Below, piece by piece: positions 47,601 to 58,821 of a stretch of 64,000 nt of DNA. Made by a program: the position numbers and the translations under genes. Where the stretch lies: NCBI GenBank assembly GCA_028671895.1, contig JAPMAC010000209.1, forward strand, positions 21,288,501-21,352,500. The letters are read 5' to 3'. Position 1 is the stretch's first letter. Each line of letters opens with the position of its first letter. Source of the DNA: Oenanthe sinensis (lineage: Eukaryota; Streptophyta; Magnoliopsida; Apiales; Apiaceae). The notes under the pieces were generated by a model that saw nothing but the letters and a program-made list of their open reading frames with translations, was not told where the DNA came from and did not search any database.

Positions 47601-48708
47601 TGCGCTTCATCGCGTTTTTAACAACACTGCTAATGAATATACAAGATTAAATAAATTTCAAATGAGATTGTAGTGCAAGTCAAAACATAAAATAATATTT
47701 TATAATTCACAAATATAAAATTAAACAAAATTCGATTAACATTTACAAATGATGCATGTTTGAAATAGAATTTACTTCAATTTGTGTACCAACTAGGATG
47801 TGATTATATTTATGTAAATGAGCTTATATATAAATTTTATGCTTTTATATCAGTAATATACTGAGGGAGATTTACCACGTATGGGTAAGAAATGAGCATG
47901 GAAGCCCTGATTGAAAACGGGACAAAATGCCAACTGAAAAGCTTGAGCTTCTAGGAAGCTTATTTAGTCCTTACATAATCTGTTTCAGCGGGCAGTGATT
48001 GGTGTCACCAATTGCTAACCAGTTCTCTTTAAAGTGACCGCTATAAAATGTAGATGCAAGATTTGATCTTCAATGTTTCCGGGTGCATTGAAATTTGGAT
48101 TTTAAAACTTGATTCAACAGTCAACACCATATCTGTTTTTTTGTTACTATTATATATATAGGTTCTGTATATATTATTGAAGAAGCTGAACCTAACTTGT
48201 TGTATATGCATTTACCTCCCAAATAGTGAAATACCCATTTTACCCTCAATATCAAACTCGATCAAGATGTCAACATTGTCATCTTTTTCTTTTTTACTCT
48301 GTGATGTGCTTGCAGACACCACTGAAGTTGAAGTTGCTTCCTAGTGATGCTAGAATAAGCAGCAAGGAGTTGAGTAAAAAAATTAAGGATGCAGAACCAC
48401 ATGTATTGGTGGATGTGCGACCATCCCACCACTATAATATTGTTTCTCTTCCCAGATCATTGAACATTCCACTCTCAGCATTGGAGGATAGATTGCACGA
48501 AATATCTTCGTCTTTAAAGAAAGAGCAAGAGTGCAGAGGACTGGATTCTGGATCGGGAACTGCTCTGTATGTGGTCTGTAGAAGAGGAAATGACTCTCAG
48601 AGGGCAGTAGAGTATCTCCACAAGATGGGTTTTAGTACAGCAAAGGATATCATTGGGGGTTTAGAGTCATGGGCATTTGATATAGATCCAAATTTTCCTA
48701 CTTACTAG
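41633..48708 (+). CDS. CNX5: Adenylyltransferase and sulfurtransferase MOCS3/CNX5 (UBA4)
   Basis: Eleven exons: 41633-41852, 42064-42156, 42256-42311, 42489-42553, 42674-42748, 42857-42935, 43466-43504, 43635-43743, 45260-45378, 45509-45622, 48316-48708. All introns are GT-AG and all phases agree, giving 453 residues, close to the usual length. An N-terminal coiled coil (about 1-45) precedes the E1-like ThiF domain with the nucleotide-binding GAGGLGSP (about 91), the DATDN motif, CYRC and CEAC zinc ligands and the catalytic cysteine in RCSDSGVLG. The last exon carries a rhodanese domain with active-site CRRGNDS. The enzyme adenylates and then thiolates the C-termini of the MPT synthase small subunit (molybdopterin synthesis) and of URM1 (tRNA wobble-uridine thiolation) in the cytosol. 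Intron 10 (2.7 kb) contains a hAT element. Confidence 0.96.
42956..43130 (+). repeat. Tandem duplication of about 90 bp in CNX5 intron 6
   Basis: Two adjacent units starting at 42956 and 43046 share the sequence AATGTACTTTTATTT...AAGTTGATGT with only a few differences (for example TTTTTG/TTTCTG and TCTTTC/TCCGTC). The similarity shows a recent duplication confined to the intron. Confidence 0.85.
43744..45259 (+). other. CNX5 intron 8, enlarged
   Basis: 1516 bases, much longer than the neighbouring small introns. It is AT-rich, and the part at about 44560-44890 is less AT-rich with a 107-codon minus-strand frame that I cannot assign. It is probably an old insertion, but no ends could be defined. 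Confidence 0.4.
46849..47629. mobile_element. Non-autonomous hAT-type element with GCGC-rich arms in CNX5 intron 10
   Basis: It is flanked by a perfect 8-bp duplication CTAATGAA (46841-46848 and 47630-47637) and has terminal inverted repeats CAGTGTTATTAAACGCG and CGCGTTTTTAACAACACTG. Both subterminal arms are packed with GAAGCGC/GCGCTTC repeats in opposing orientation. The minus strand of the interior (about 47118-47345) has a coding-like stretch with an aromatic segment (YSLFRFFSPDDLYSWYA) and a long acidic tail, perhaps the remains of a transposase or captured gene. The 8-bp duplication and the CAG...CTG ends indicate hAT. Confidence 0.85.
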
Positions 48709-50089
48709 AGACGTGTCCCCTGACTTTTAAGAATGTTAGATTTGTTATCCATGTCTCATGATTTTTTGGTGTCAACATTTGTGTTTTTTGTACTTTCCTC
48801 TTTCCCCCAACCGGGGGCTAGCAAATGATTTGTATGTGCTGGTCTGAACAAGTCAGGTTGTCTGGCCCAGTTCTTGCAATTTGTTAGGAGGTTTGTGCAT
48901 TAAGCAAAACCTTTATATCAAAGCTACTATATTGTTGTACTTGCAAACTCTTTGATATATACTTGATTAATTGTAAACCTAATACGTTTTGCCATATTGT
49001 AAAGCAGTAGGTTTTCAGTTATTGATTGTATCTTTTACTTTTAGGATGAGTGGCTAAGTAGCTGCTGTGGCCATGAAAGTTGTACAAGAGGCATCTGAAT
49101 CGCAACTTTTTCTTTTTTAAGCGTCTGACCTAACCTTTTATAAGTTCTTTAACTTGGAAAACTTATTACTTCAGTCAGCTTGGTGAATCAAGACTCATTG
49201 TACCGATTTAATATGGATCTCTTGTTAACTTATCTTTAATCCGGCCTTCTTCAATACAGACACATGACTTCTGAAAATGTGAGTTGGTATGGTTTCTTAT
49301 TGCATGCTCTATCTGCTCAACATTTCTTTTGTGCCCGACAATCCCTCAGAGTTAACCAGCTAAGGAAAGAATGCTTAAATTTGGAATGAACAATGAAGAT
49401 AAATACTACTTGTAGCTTATGTAATGCAGCTGGAGAAACTATTCCTCGCATGTTCTTTAATCGTCTCCTCTCCATAACTCTCCTTTCTGCTTGTCCATAT
49501 TCCCTTCCTGCTGGATGGAACAATATGATTGATTATTGCTCTTCTTTTAATGGAACTGCGCCTGAAAGGACAGATAACAAAGTTAATTGTTTCCTCTGTG
49601 TTATGCTTCACTTTGCAGCAGAAATGCAGGGTTTTATGAATCAGATTCTGTAAAGCCTGCTATCATGATTCGTCTTGAATTTGAAACAAATGCCGAGAGG
49701 AAAGTTCCATGCTTGTCAAAGATTCATAGTCATCTTCATCTCTCTGTTGTATAAATTGATTGGAAATGCTCGTTGGAGTATGTCGTTTTGAACTTCTTTT
49801 AGATGTGATATTAGAAAGGTTTAGCAACATATCTAAATATCGTCAACAATTCAACCAGAGAACTCAACTACTTTTGCAGATTAAGAAAACATTCCATAGT
49901 CAGTAGAAAGGAAGTGAAGATTTTATTTTAGGATGATGCAGTTTGTTTGTTTGTTTAATTTTCTACTGTCTTGTATAAATTACACTACACCAAAATCCAA
50001 CAGAAACAGCCACATGTAATGAGCTGCTTTGTAATGCCACATGTCCGTGTCCCGCTTTGTTTCTGCTATATAGTGCGTCCTTTATTAGG
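48709..50089. other. CNX5 3' region and intergenic DNA
   Basis: The putative 3' untranslated region of CNX5 begins after the stop. The remaining about 1.3 kb has no supported gene; short frames near 49320-49650 lack any recognised domain. Confidence 0.5.
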
Positions 50090-50097
50090 AATACACA

Positions 50098-53000
50098 CAG
50101 GGGCGGACGCAGACTCGATAGAAGAGGGGGGCCAAATTTTTTTTACAACATACGAAAAGAAGAGCAAAAAATTGTATTATCAATAATAATATATTAAAAT
50201 AGAGATCTTCGCTCTTTCAAGTCACGAAAATCATCTATAATCGAATCTACATTGATAGTACGAGCAATTTCTTTCTCAATATATAATATAAGACAATCTG
50301 TGAGGTATCCATCGTCCATTTTGTTTCGAAACTTGTTTTTGACAAAACTCATAGCTGAGAATGATCGCTCTGTGGTAGCTGTAGAAACCGGAAGAGTTAG
50401 AATAAGAGTTACCACTCTGTACACAAGGGGATAGATGACAGCTTTCCTTGTCTTTACTAACCACTGAGACAAATCTGAAATTGTTGACAATGTTTCAAAT
50501 GTCTGATGTTGTCTTTCATGATCAAAATGCTCAAATTGCATCCTTAATTGAGCCATCTCAAATTCAACAAAATCTTGTGGATAAAACTTTTGTACTAACT
50601 TCTCAATATCATCAATTCTATATGATACAAGCATCTCTTTTGGATCTAAAGCAGAACTCAAAACAAGCAACTCCATTGTTTGTTCATTGAACCTATTGTT
50701 CAACTCTTGCAGTTGAGAGTCTAGCACAGCAAAGAATATATCAACCTTATAGTGATGCTCGATTGTAAATTTGTCTTGTTGATGTCGAGCTCTTCCTTTT
50801 CTTGCAACATACTGAATACTCAAATCTGGTACATCAATATTAACTGATTCACAAAAGGTCTTCACATCTAATAGTATCTTATCCCATCCTTCATCTCGTA
50901 ACTTTTGAATTAATGACTTTGTTGAAGAAACAAGTTGCAGTGCATTTAAAATGTATTGGGATTTATTTTGCAAAGCTTGACAAAGCAAATCAGTGATCTC
51001 CAGAATTTTCCTCATGATATGCAAAATTAGAACAAACTCAAATGAAGTTAATGCCTCATACGCTGCATCTGCATCTCCACGCTGAGTAGGCGTAACTCCA
51101 TCCTCGATGATATTGAGTAATACTTCACATGTAGCACTAAACATTTTTAACAAACTGGAAACAGATTTCAAATAAGAACTCCAACGAGTATCTCCAGGCC
51201 TTTGTAAAGCACCAATCTGATTTTTTCCTTTACCACTCTGAAGTTCACCATTTCTAAGTAAATAAGCAATGTTAGAGGCATGGGCAGCTTTCAATTGATC
51301 GCTACGTTTACAGGAGGATCCAACAATATTGATTATGACGTTTAACTTAGTGAAAAAGTGATGTACGGGAATGACTTCTCTTGAAGCAGCAACTAATGCC
51401 AATTGTAGATGATGTGCCATACAATGGACATAATAAGCATAAGGACAGTCTCGCATAATTAAAGCTTGCAATCCATTCCATTCTCCCCTCATGTTACTTG
51501 CACTATCATAACCTTGACCCCTTATATTTTGGACATCAAGATTGTTATGAGATAAAACATCAAAAATTGATTCTTTCAATGTAATCGATGCAGTGTCCTT
51601 AACATGAACAAGACCAAAGAACCTTTCTCGTACATAGCCATCTTTGTCAACAAATCGTAACACAATAGACATTTGTTCACTTTTAGATTCATCCCGAGCT
51701 TCATCAACGATCAAACAAAACTTCGCATCGCCTATTTCATCACGAATGGCCTTCTTTACTTTGGTTGAAAACACGTGTAATATTTCTTTTTGCACTCTTG
51801 GTGAAGTATATGTTGCATTATTTGGAGCATTAGCAATTACTTTTGCTACTTTATCATTGTAAAAGGCTATGACATTTAAAAATTCGATAAAATTTCCATT
51901 ATTTAACGAATCTTTAGTCTCATCATGACCTCTGAAAGCACATCCTTGGAATGCTAAGTACTTGGCTGCATTTATTGAAACTTCTAATCGGAGTCGGTTC
52001 TCAAGAATTTGTTCAGAAGTATGTCTCTCAAACCTTTGAACAATATGTTCCGATTGATTCATAAGGTCGTTAATTACATGCTCGCTCAGCATTGCGATGA
52101 AAAGAAGATGTATCTTTGCCAACATGTGCCAATAATGCACAATTTTTGCCATCCCTGACTTTTTTCCAAGACTGAAAGCCATTGACAGTGAATGCATCAA
52201 TTCCAGAAGGCCCATATTGTGGCCGAAACAAGTAACATGGAAGACAGAAAACAACATCCTTTGCAGGAGAATATTCTAACCAGGACGGATATATCTTAAA
52301 CCATGATGATTGAAAACTACGCGGATGTTTTTCTTTCGATCTCGGATACTTTGAAAGAATGATTTGATATGGACCGGCCTTAATGTATGCTCTTCGAATT
52401 TCATCACGTTTTCAATTGGATGATCCCATATTTGACGTCGTAATCCGGGATCTCGCTCCAATGAATTAATATCAGTTTGGTCAATTCTTGGAGATTTTCT
52501 ACACTGATTTTCAGAATTTAAATTATTAGAATCAACAAGAACATCAGATTCGGGATCAACAGATTGAGGTTGAGAAGTTTCAACATTCTTCCTCTTAAAA
52601 AATAAATCAATTGTAGTTGCCTTTACCATCTATAACCTGTAACCATTATTACAAGTGTGAGGCAGTGATAATAATCAATTAATTCAGGTTCAAATTTAAT
52701 AACTTACCATAAGAGACTAAGACAGTAAGACTCAAAAGTCACAAGTCATAAACTCAATCAATCAGATATAATCAATAAACTTGTATAAGATAAGAAAAAA
52801 AAGCATATTTAAGATTTAAATATACTAAATTAAGGGAACCAAGAGCAAGTAAGTTCACATAATCACAGTGTTAAACAAAAAAAAATGAGTTGAACCCTAG
52901 TTCCCAAAATCTTATCAAATCAAATAATTCAATTTAGGGATTACAACAAAAAGCAAATTAGTAGTATGAATATAGTGTACCTTTTTGATTTTGTTTCTTA

Positions 53001-53419
53001 TAGATTAATTGCAGAAAAAAGCTTGTGAAATTGCTCCGGAGACAGCCACAGGAGAGTCAGGAGTCTCAGGAGACGAGCGGCTCAGTGAAGTACCACTGTA
53101 CCAAGTCTGAGTGTTTTCCAAATCTTTTTAATTTGTACCTTTCTATTACATTAAGTTTTTTAATTGTTCACGATCATTTAAATGGTCTATCTAATTTGTA
53201 TATTGGGATAGTCTCTTTAATTTCTATATTGGGCTCTTATGTATATGGGTCACTTTTAATTTTGTTTGAACATATGTATGGACCAATTTTATATGCGGGA
53301 GGGGCCAAATTTCAACTCAAAGATAATTTATATATAAAATACATACTAGTACTAAGAAGCTCCTACCAAAATGGGGGGGGGCCATGGCCACCCATGGTCC
53401 CACTGTGCTTCCGCCACTG
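50098..53419 (-). mobile_element. hAT transposon (3.3 kb) with 8-bp target duplication
   Basis: The termini CAGGGGCGGACGCAG and the complement of CAGTGGCGGAAGCAC form imperfect inverted repeats. AATACACA is duplicated exactly at 50090-50097 and 53420-53427. A transposase gene fills the minus strand (50194-52629). GGGGCCA/TGGCCCC-like tracts lie near both ends (50126-50135 and 53373-53382). The element is complete in structure, but its gene is frameshifted. Confidence 0.92.
50194..52629 (-). pseudogene. hAT transposase (TTF-type zinc finger, DUF4371, hAT dimerisation domain), frameshifted
   Basis: The gene starts at the ATG at 52629 (MVKATTIDLFFKRK) and is open to a TAG at 52276, after which a second frame runs to 50194. 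The C-terminal segment (52075-50194) holds DUF4371 and the RNase H-like core. Candidate catalytic residues are the Asp of LIVDEARDES, the Asp of GQGYDSASNM and the Glu of TTERSFSAMSFVKNKFRNKM, within the hAT dimerisation region. Between about 52265 and 52076 the coding potential is in a third frame, where the TTF zinc finger residues lie. So two small indels flank the finger, and the first about 60 residues of the long frame are out-of-frame translation. Such transposases cut and paste the element in the nucleus. Confidence 0.88.
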
Positions 53420-53427
53420 AATACACA

Positions 53428-53754
53428 TATAGAGCTTGCTTTTTCTACAATTTTGGTAACTACTATCTTCTGACGGTAAAATACTTAGACCTAACATAGT
53501 ATATCTACAATTCTGGGGCAACACTTAGCTCCCCCTCTGAACCCTTGTCAATTGTTCCATGTAATTGCAAAAATGATGACATTTAACGTACTGACAAGCT
53601 ACATATATTCAAAACACCAGAATCCTTTTGATTTGATCAAATTAAGATGCAAGTCAGAATACACAATAACCGAAAGATAATAAAGACATAACAAGGAGTC
53701 TACTTGAAGTTATTGCGATGTCTTGAAACATCAAGTTAAAGAGAAATTTGGATG
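53428..53754. other. Intergenic DNA / 3' region of the bL31m frame
   Basis: About 330 bases with no gene. It probably includes the 3' untranslated region of the ribosomal protein gene. Confidence 0.4.
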
Positions 53755-53964
53755 TTACTTTGATGGTTTCTTTTCCTCTTCCACTATCCCATAGCGACGC
53801 TTAAATCTGGCAATCTGACCCACACTTTGAGCCATCTGACGCCTTGCCCTAATGTGTTACACTTTACCAACCTGGTGAATCTTAGTCATCATTACGGGAA
53901 CCAGTCGGCCAGTCTGTGTTACGTAAGATATCCATTGCATCTGAGGGTGAATTCCTTTCTTCAT
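53755..53964 (-). pseudogene. Mitochondrial ribosomal protein bL31m-like reading frame with an internal stop
   Basis: Minus-strand frame from the ATG at 53964-53962, with MKKGIHPQMQWISYVTQTGR as the first 20 residues. MKKGIHP is the L31 signature. The frame meets TAA at 53857-53859 (codon 36), exactly where relatives have Tyr (GKVYH), and then continues in frame for 34 more residues (RARRQMAQSVGQIARFKRRY) to a natural TAA at 53755-53757. Everything else is conserved with no frameshift. A splice-acceptor-like TTTTTCGTAG lies just upstream of the ATG, suggesting a 5'-UTR intron. It is either a recently inactivated gene, an allele-specific lesion or a base-call error. From memory, the homologue (At5g55125) adjoins CNX5 and VTC5 in Arabidopsis. 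Confidence 0.75.
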
Positions 53965-55888
53965 GTCCTACGAAAAACCATAAGCTTAGATATCAAATCA
54001 AGGCTATAAAAGAATTCCCGTATAGATACAAGAACATAATCTGATCCTGGAAAGAGATATAGTAACATGTAATTACCTAAAAACTGAACAGAGTGTCAGT
54101 TGCACACCATAATGTAATTATTTGTTATAACTTTTTAAAATACAAACGAAACTACTTTGTCATGATAGTTGGCCTTATATTGAGGAAATGAACTGTAGAT
54201 ATACTGTCATCGTGCACTTAATGTGTCGACCCTCAACTAAGAACCACACAATTCGTGGCCTCCTGAAAACTCCAGTGTTCAAGTGGTACTACCGGGTAGA
54301 CGACATAACATACCTAGTACACTAGTAGTGGTTGATGTATTATATTCTACAGGTGATAGATAAGTTGGTACAACAGGGTAACCATATCTAAGCTATTAAA
54401 CTACATACGATACATAACCTATATGTTCACTGGAATCATTACGACTAAGCAAAAATAGTAAACGAGTCCGAACAAAAAAGAAACAAAGAAACTGAATCAA
54501 TGTGTATGATTCCACTTTTACCAGCATTAATCATACAAGATAATCCTTTATGAGGAAACAGTTCAAACAAGTTCAAGGCAAAAGTCAGTAGCACTCAAAC
54601 AAATGCATTTAAAAATCACGAACAATTATGCATCTTAAACCAATCATTACCAATGATCACAATTCACAGGGTTTAAGAAAAGAACAAAAATTGCAAGATA
54701 ATGAGTAAATAATATATGCAAATTGCAAGATAATAATTGTAATTAACAAGCCTGACTAGAAGAATTAGGACTTACTCACACAATGACACTAGGCTTGATG
54801 TTTGTTTCTATACCCCCAAATACTACCAACAAATCCCCGAAAGCAGACCAAATAGGTTTCAAACAACTCGAGGGGGATTTTGATAAGAATAAGGAATTTG
54901 AAATATATCTTAAATAATTTTTCTGAAATATTAAATAAAATAATTATGTTTTGATAAATATAATATTTTAATATACACATATATTTTAAATATTATTTTA
55001 ATATGCATAATTTTTTATAATATAAAATAATTTTATTCTATATATGGAGATTTATTAATCTCGATATCCTTATGATGTATTTTGATATACAATATTTTAT
55101 AATATGAATTTATTTTATTCCATATCTCAAGAATTATCTAAGAATGTATCTCACGAACTTGTGTTCATCAACATATAAATGTCAAGTAAAATAAATAAAT
55201 TTAAATTCTAATAACAAGATAATGATTTAACAAATTTTTTTTTTCACATTTTAGATCCAAATTCCAAGTTCAAAAAAGTACAAACTTGACAATTAATAAT
55301 CAAATAAAATTTAAAAAATTAAATCTAAGATTTGAAGGGGTGCAAAGAGCTTGTTTAAGAGTTCCATCTTGTAGCAAAATCTTGTACCATGTTAAAATCA
55401 ACATGCATAATGTGAAACATCACTTCATGCGATATGAAATTTTTTAACAACTCTGACTAGTATTAAAAGGATTTAATACAAACAATTAATAAAAAGAACT
55501 CTTAATTACTTGATCTCTGGAATATTACCCAAAACGTAAGTGTTTTTAGTTTTTCAAATTTATATTTATATTTATTCTTTTAACATTTTTTTATTTTATA
55601 TGGAATCATGTGTGGATATATTTATTATGTATTAATTTTGTTAATGATTATTTTTATTTTATATGCATATTATTAAATAATTAAGATATTGTCATTAAAT
55701 GTTTTCTATTAGTTGTATTTTTACTTTAAATTTATTAATAAGAAATATATATCTAAGTTAATAATATAACATATTTGAGAATATATTTTTTTTCAAATTA
55801 TAATATAGTATATATTATAATTTAATTAATATTAACAAAAATGTATAAGTTTAATAAAATCAAAAAATAAAGAGAACAAAAAATAATA
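53965..55888. other. Intergenic DNA upstream of bL31m
   Basis: No supported gene. It probably includes the 5'-UTR intron and promoter of the ribosomal protein gene. From about 54880 the sequence is strongly AT-rich. Confidence 0.4.
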
Positions 55889-55893
55889 AATTA

Positions 55894-57082
55894 CGTTAGT
55901 TAAGATGAGTGTTGCATAATGGGGGGTTAAATGCAATTTAATTAGTTACGAAGGATTCTCGCTAACAACAACAAGAATGATAATTAACAAGTTAATGATG
56001 CAAACAAACTAAACAGATAAAATGACTGGTTGTTTAAACTTCAAAAATTAATTTTATTAATTTTTGTTTTGCTACGACTGTTTGGAAAATAATTACAGTT
56101 TCAATACATACAATAACAATAAGTTTGCTAATGTTTCTATACTTGAGACATTCTAACTCAGTTGCATTACTAAAAGTACTTGTGAGATATGTGTATTTAT
56201 ACTGAAACACATATCATATTTCTAAGTGTACTTTCCCTTGTTCCTAGAACAAAACTTGAAATAAAAATTTTGCTTTTTCTATTCAAATTTGTTTTCATTC
56301 CATTTGTAGATAAAACAACTCTGAGATATGTAGATATCTTTGACTCTTTAAGCACATTTTACCTTTTACTTGAATTCTCCCAAATTGCAGTAGTAGACTT
56401 GACAGACTAGATAATAATGTGAAAATCATTCCTTATATTTTCACTATCTAGTCTGCTACCTGAAATAGACTCTCAGCTTCACTCAAAGTTTACTGTCAAC
56501 TTTTAGCTTCTATGTGGTGACAATATCTTCGGCTAAGCATACTTTTCTGTCAAGCTAGATAGTCCACGAAACATATTGTCTCCAAATCTGCTGTCAACTA
56601 TCTCCATCAATGTTGCTGTTAACTACTCCGCCAAAGTTGCTGTCAGTAAAACTTGTCTTCAATACTTCATTCTTAACCAAGTTTACTGTCAATGGAATAG
56701 TTGTTGTCAGTAATATTTGTTGTCTTTAATTCTTCATTCTCCGCCAAGTTTACTGTCAAAGGAATAGTTTCTATCATTTGTTCCAATTATACTGTCACTT
56801 GTAATGTACTATCATAGGCTTTGAGTACTTGAAATGTTGTTGTCTGGTTTTTGAATCATGTTGTGGATGAACACTTAGTGAACTTCTACTATATGACTCA
56901 TTTTTATTCTTTTGTACAAGACAGTATCTTTCAAATGTACTGTCACCTAACTAATGCTTGTTAAATGTACTATCTACAAGTGACTACTAATTATACTGTC
57001 AATGTTTATATGACAATATGTTTTACTTGGTTTATTAACCTTAAACTAAGTATATTAGTTGATTATACCACAAATCCTAACA
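55894..57082 (-). mobile_element. Solo LTR of the same Sirevirus family
   Basis: About 1189 bp, alignable throughout with the LTR at 23819-25020 (for example GGGGTTAAATGCAA near the left end, the AATTTTTGTTTTGCTAC block and the CACAAATCCTAACA right end) but clearly diverged. It starts CGTTAG (from TGTTAG), ends CTAACA and is flanked by a perfect AATTA duplication (55889-55893 and 57083-57087). It retains many TACTGTCA motifs between 56480 and 57005. No internal sequence remains. Confidence 0.92.
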
Positions 57083-57522
57083 AATTAATTCGTAAATGTG
57101 CACAAACATGTGTTTACGAATTTCTTTCGAACTACACGAAATATGTTCATAGACATTATAATCGAACTTGTACGCGAACTATATTCACCAACTTGTTCGC
57201 GAACTATGTTCACGAACATTATATTCGAATTTGTTCGCGAACTTTCGAGCCGAACTATGTTGTGCTCAAGTTCATCTCATTTATGAACCGAACCTAAAAA
57301 TTGTGTCCATATTCAACTCGTTTACAGATTGAACCGAACTTTTTTCGAGCCGAACATTGAACTGTTCTCAAGCGTATCGGCTTATTTACAGCTCTAGCTA
57401 CTGCAATACTGAATTCATATGAATCATGATTCCCTTCTAGTTGGCTTGTGTCTGTTTGTGCTTTTGTATTATATATATCATATAAATATATTATTTGAGC
57501 CCACTATTAGATCTTATATATA
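57083..57522. repeat. Region of degenerate TTCGCGAAC / GTTCACGAACA repeats
   Basis: Between about 57090 and 57400, short GAAC/GTTC inverted motifs recur (TTCGCGAACTATGTTCACGAA, AGCCGAACT, GAGCCGAACA), ending TTTACAGCTCTAGC. It resembles widespread plant MITE sequences with GAGCCGAAC internal repeats. I could not define both ends or a duplication. Confidence 0.45.
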
Positions 57523-57731
57523 CGGGATGTTTGGCTTAGCTTATAAGTAATAAGTTACTTGTTTTTAAAAAGTATTTTCATATTTTTTTTAAAAAATTAA
57601 TATTTATTTTAGAAATTTAAGACCAAATCTTATTTCCAAATTTGAAAATAAGTTACTTATTTTCAGAAAAAATACATATATACCAACTTTTTCAGCTTAT
57701 AAGCTGTTTATAATGGTAGCCAAACGGGGCC
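57523..57731. mobile_element. MITE related to the one at 37212
   Basis: Inverted ends CGGGATGTTTGGCTTAGCTTATAAG and CTTATAAGC...AGCCAAACGGGGCC enclose an AT-rich core (209 bp) that shares blocks with 37212-37433 (TTATTTTAGAA, GAAAATAAGTTA). The target duplication is not clear. Confidence 0.6.
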
Positions 57732-58821
57732 ATAATAACCCTAAAAAAATAACCCTAAAGAAAGATATATCTAACCCATCTAAAAATTAAAAATTCGATA
57801 TTCACTAAAAATTTAGTTAATTTTGATATTTATAAGTATAAATATACTGACATATAACTGGAAGTTCAAATCGTATCAATAACTTATTATAAATTTATAA
57901 TTTAATAGATTTGTATTAGTTCTAAGAATACTGACATATATAATCAAATAATAACCCAACTAAACATAATATATTAAATACTAACAAAATGTTTAAATCA
58001 TATTAAAAATATATTTAAATTTATTATTCATATTATAAATTTTAAAATAACGATAAAGATCTATAATTTTAATTTAAATATTAATAAATAAATACTTGTA
58101 TAATATTAAATTAATAAAAATATATAAATAAGAGTCAGTGCTTTACAACGAAAAAATAAAAATCATAATCTTAATTATTAATAATTTTAAATGTTGTACT
58201 ATTCTTAGTAATTAGTAACCAACGTAGAAAAAAGTAGGACATACCAGATTTTATATATGTGCTAGTTGCCAAGTTGTGTACATAATTTTTACACTGAACG
58301 AGAACTAGTAAGGAGTAATGAACGGCTTAAAACAAAACAAATACACAAGTTATGAACGAGATTGATTTGATATCGTTTGCGATAAGCTTATAAGAAACAT
58401 ACATTTTCCCTCAAATTGTCAGTCATGTAAAAAGTAGGATGTCTCCAAGTTGAAAAAAATGAATTTAAACATTAAAGATCAACAACTTGCTAATATTTAA
58501 CACCCAATGCAGACTACAAAGACCAAGTCATTATTGTACACCCGCAACAAGGCATGTTTAATTAAACAAGTGATTACCATACTAAACCACTTGAAGTGAC
58601 AAGCCGCTCATGAGAGCAATACGTACTAGGATAGCACACTACTATATAGTATATACTATCTTTATATACCAACCAGAGAAAAACCAGAAAAACATATTCA
58701 GAAATTATGGCAGCTGCAGCAGCCACAAAGCAATAAGAATAGTTTTGCTTTATTTAATCTTAGGGGAGAGTCTCACTGAAACTCCCCACCACACGTAGTT
58801 TACTTGCTGAATGCCAAATTC
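57732..58821. other. Intergenic DNA and 3' region of the GGP gene
   Basis: AT-rich sequence with no supported gene. The last 200-300 bases probably belong to the 3' untranslated region of the gene at 58822. Confidence 0.45.

Noticed and set aside
49320..49653. Overlapping short frames with several cysteines
   Set aside because: No recognised domain, no splice context and no start context that would support a gene.
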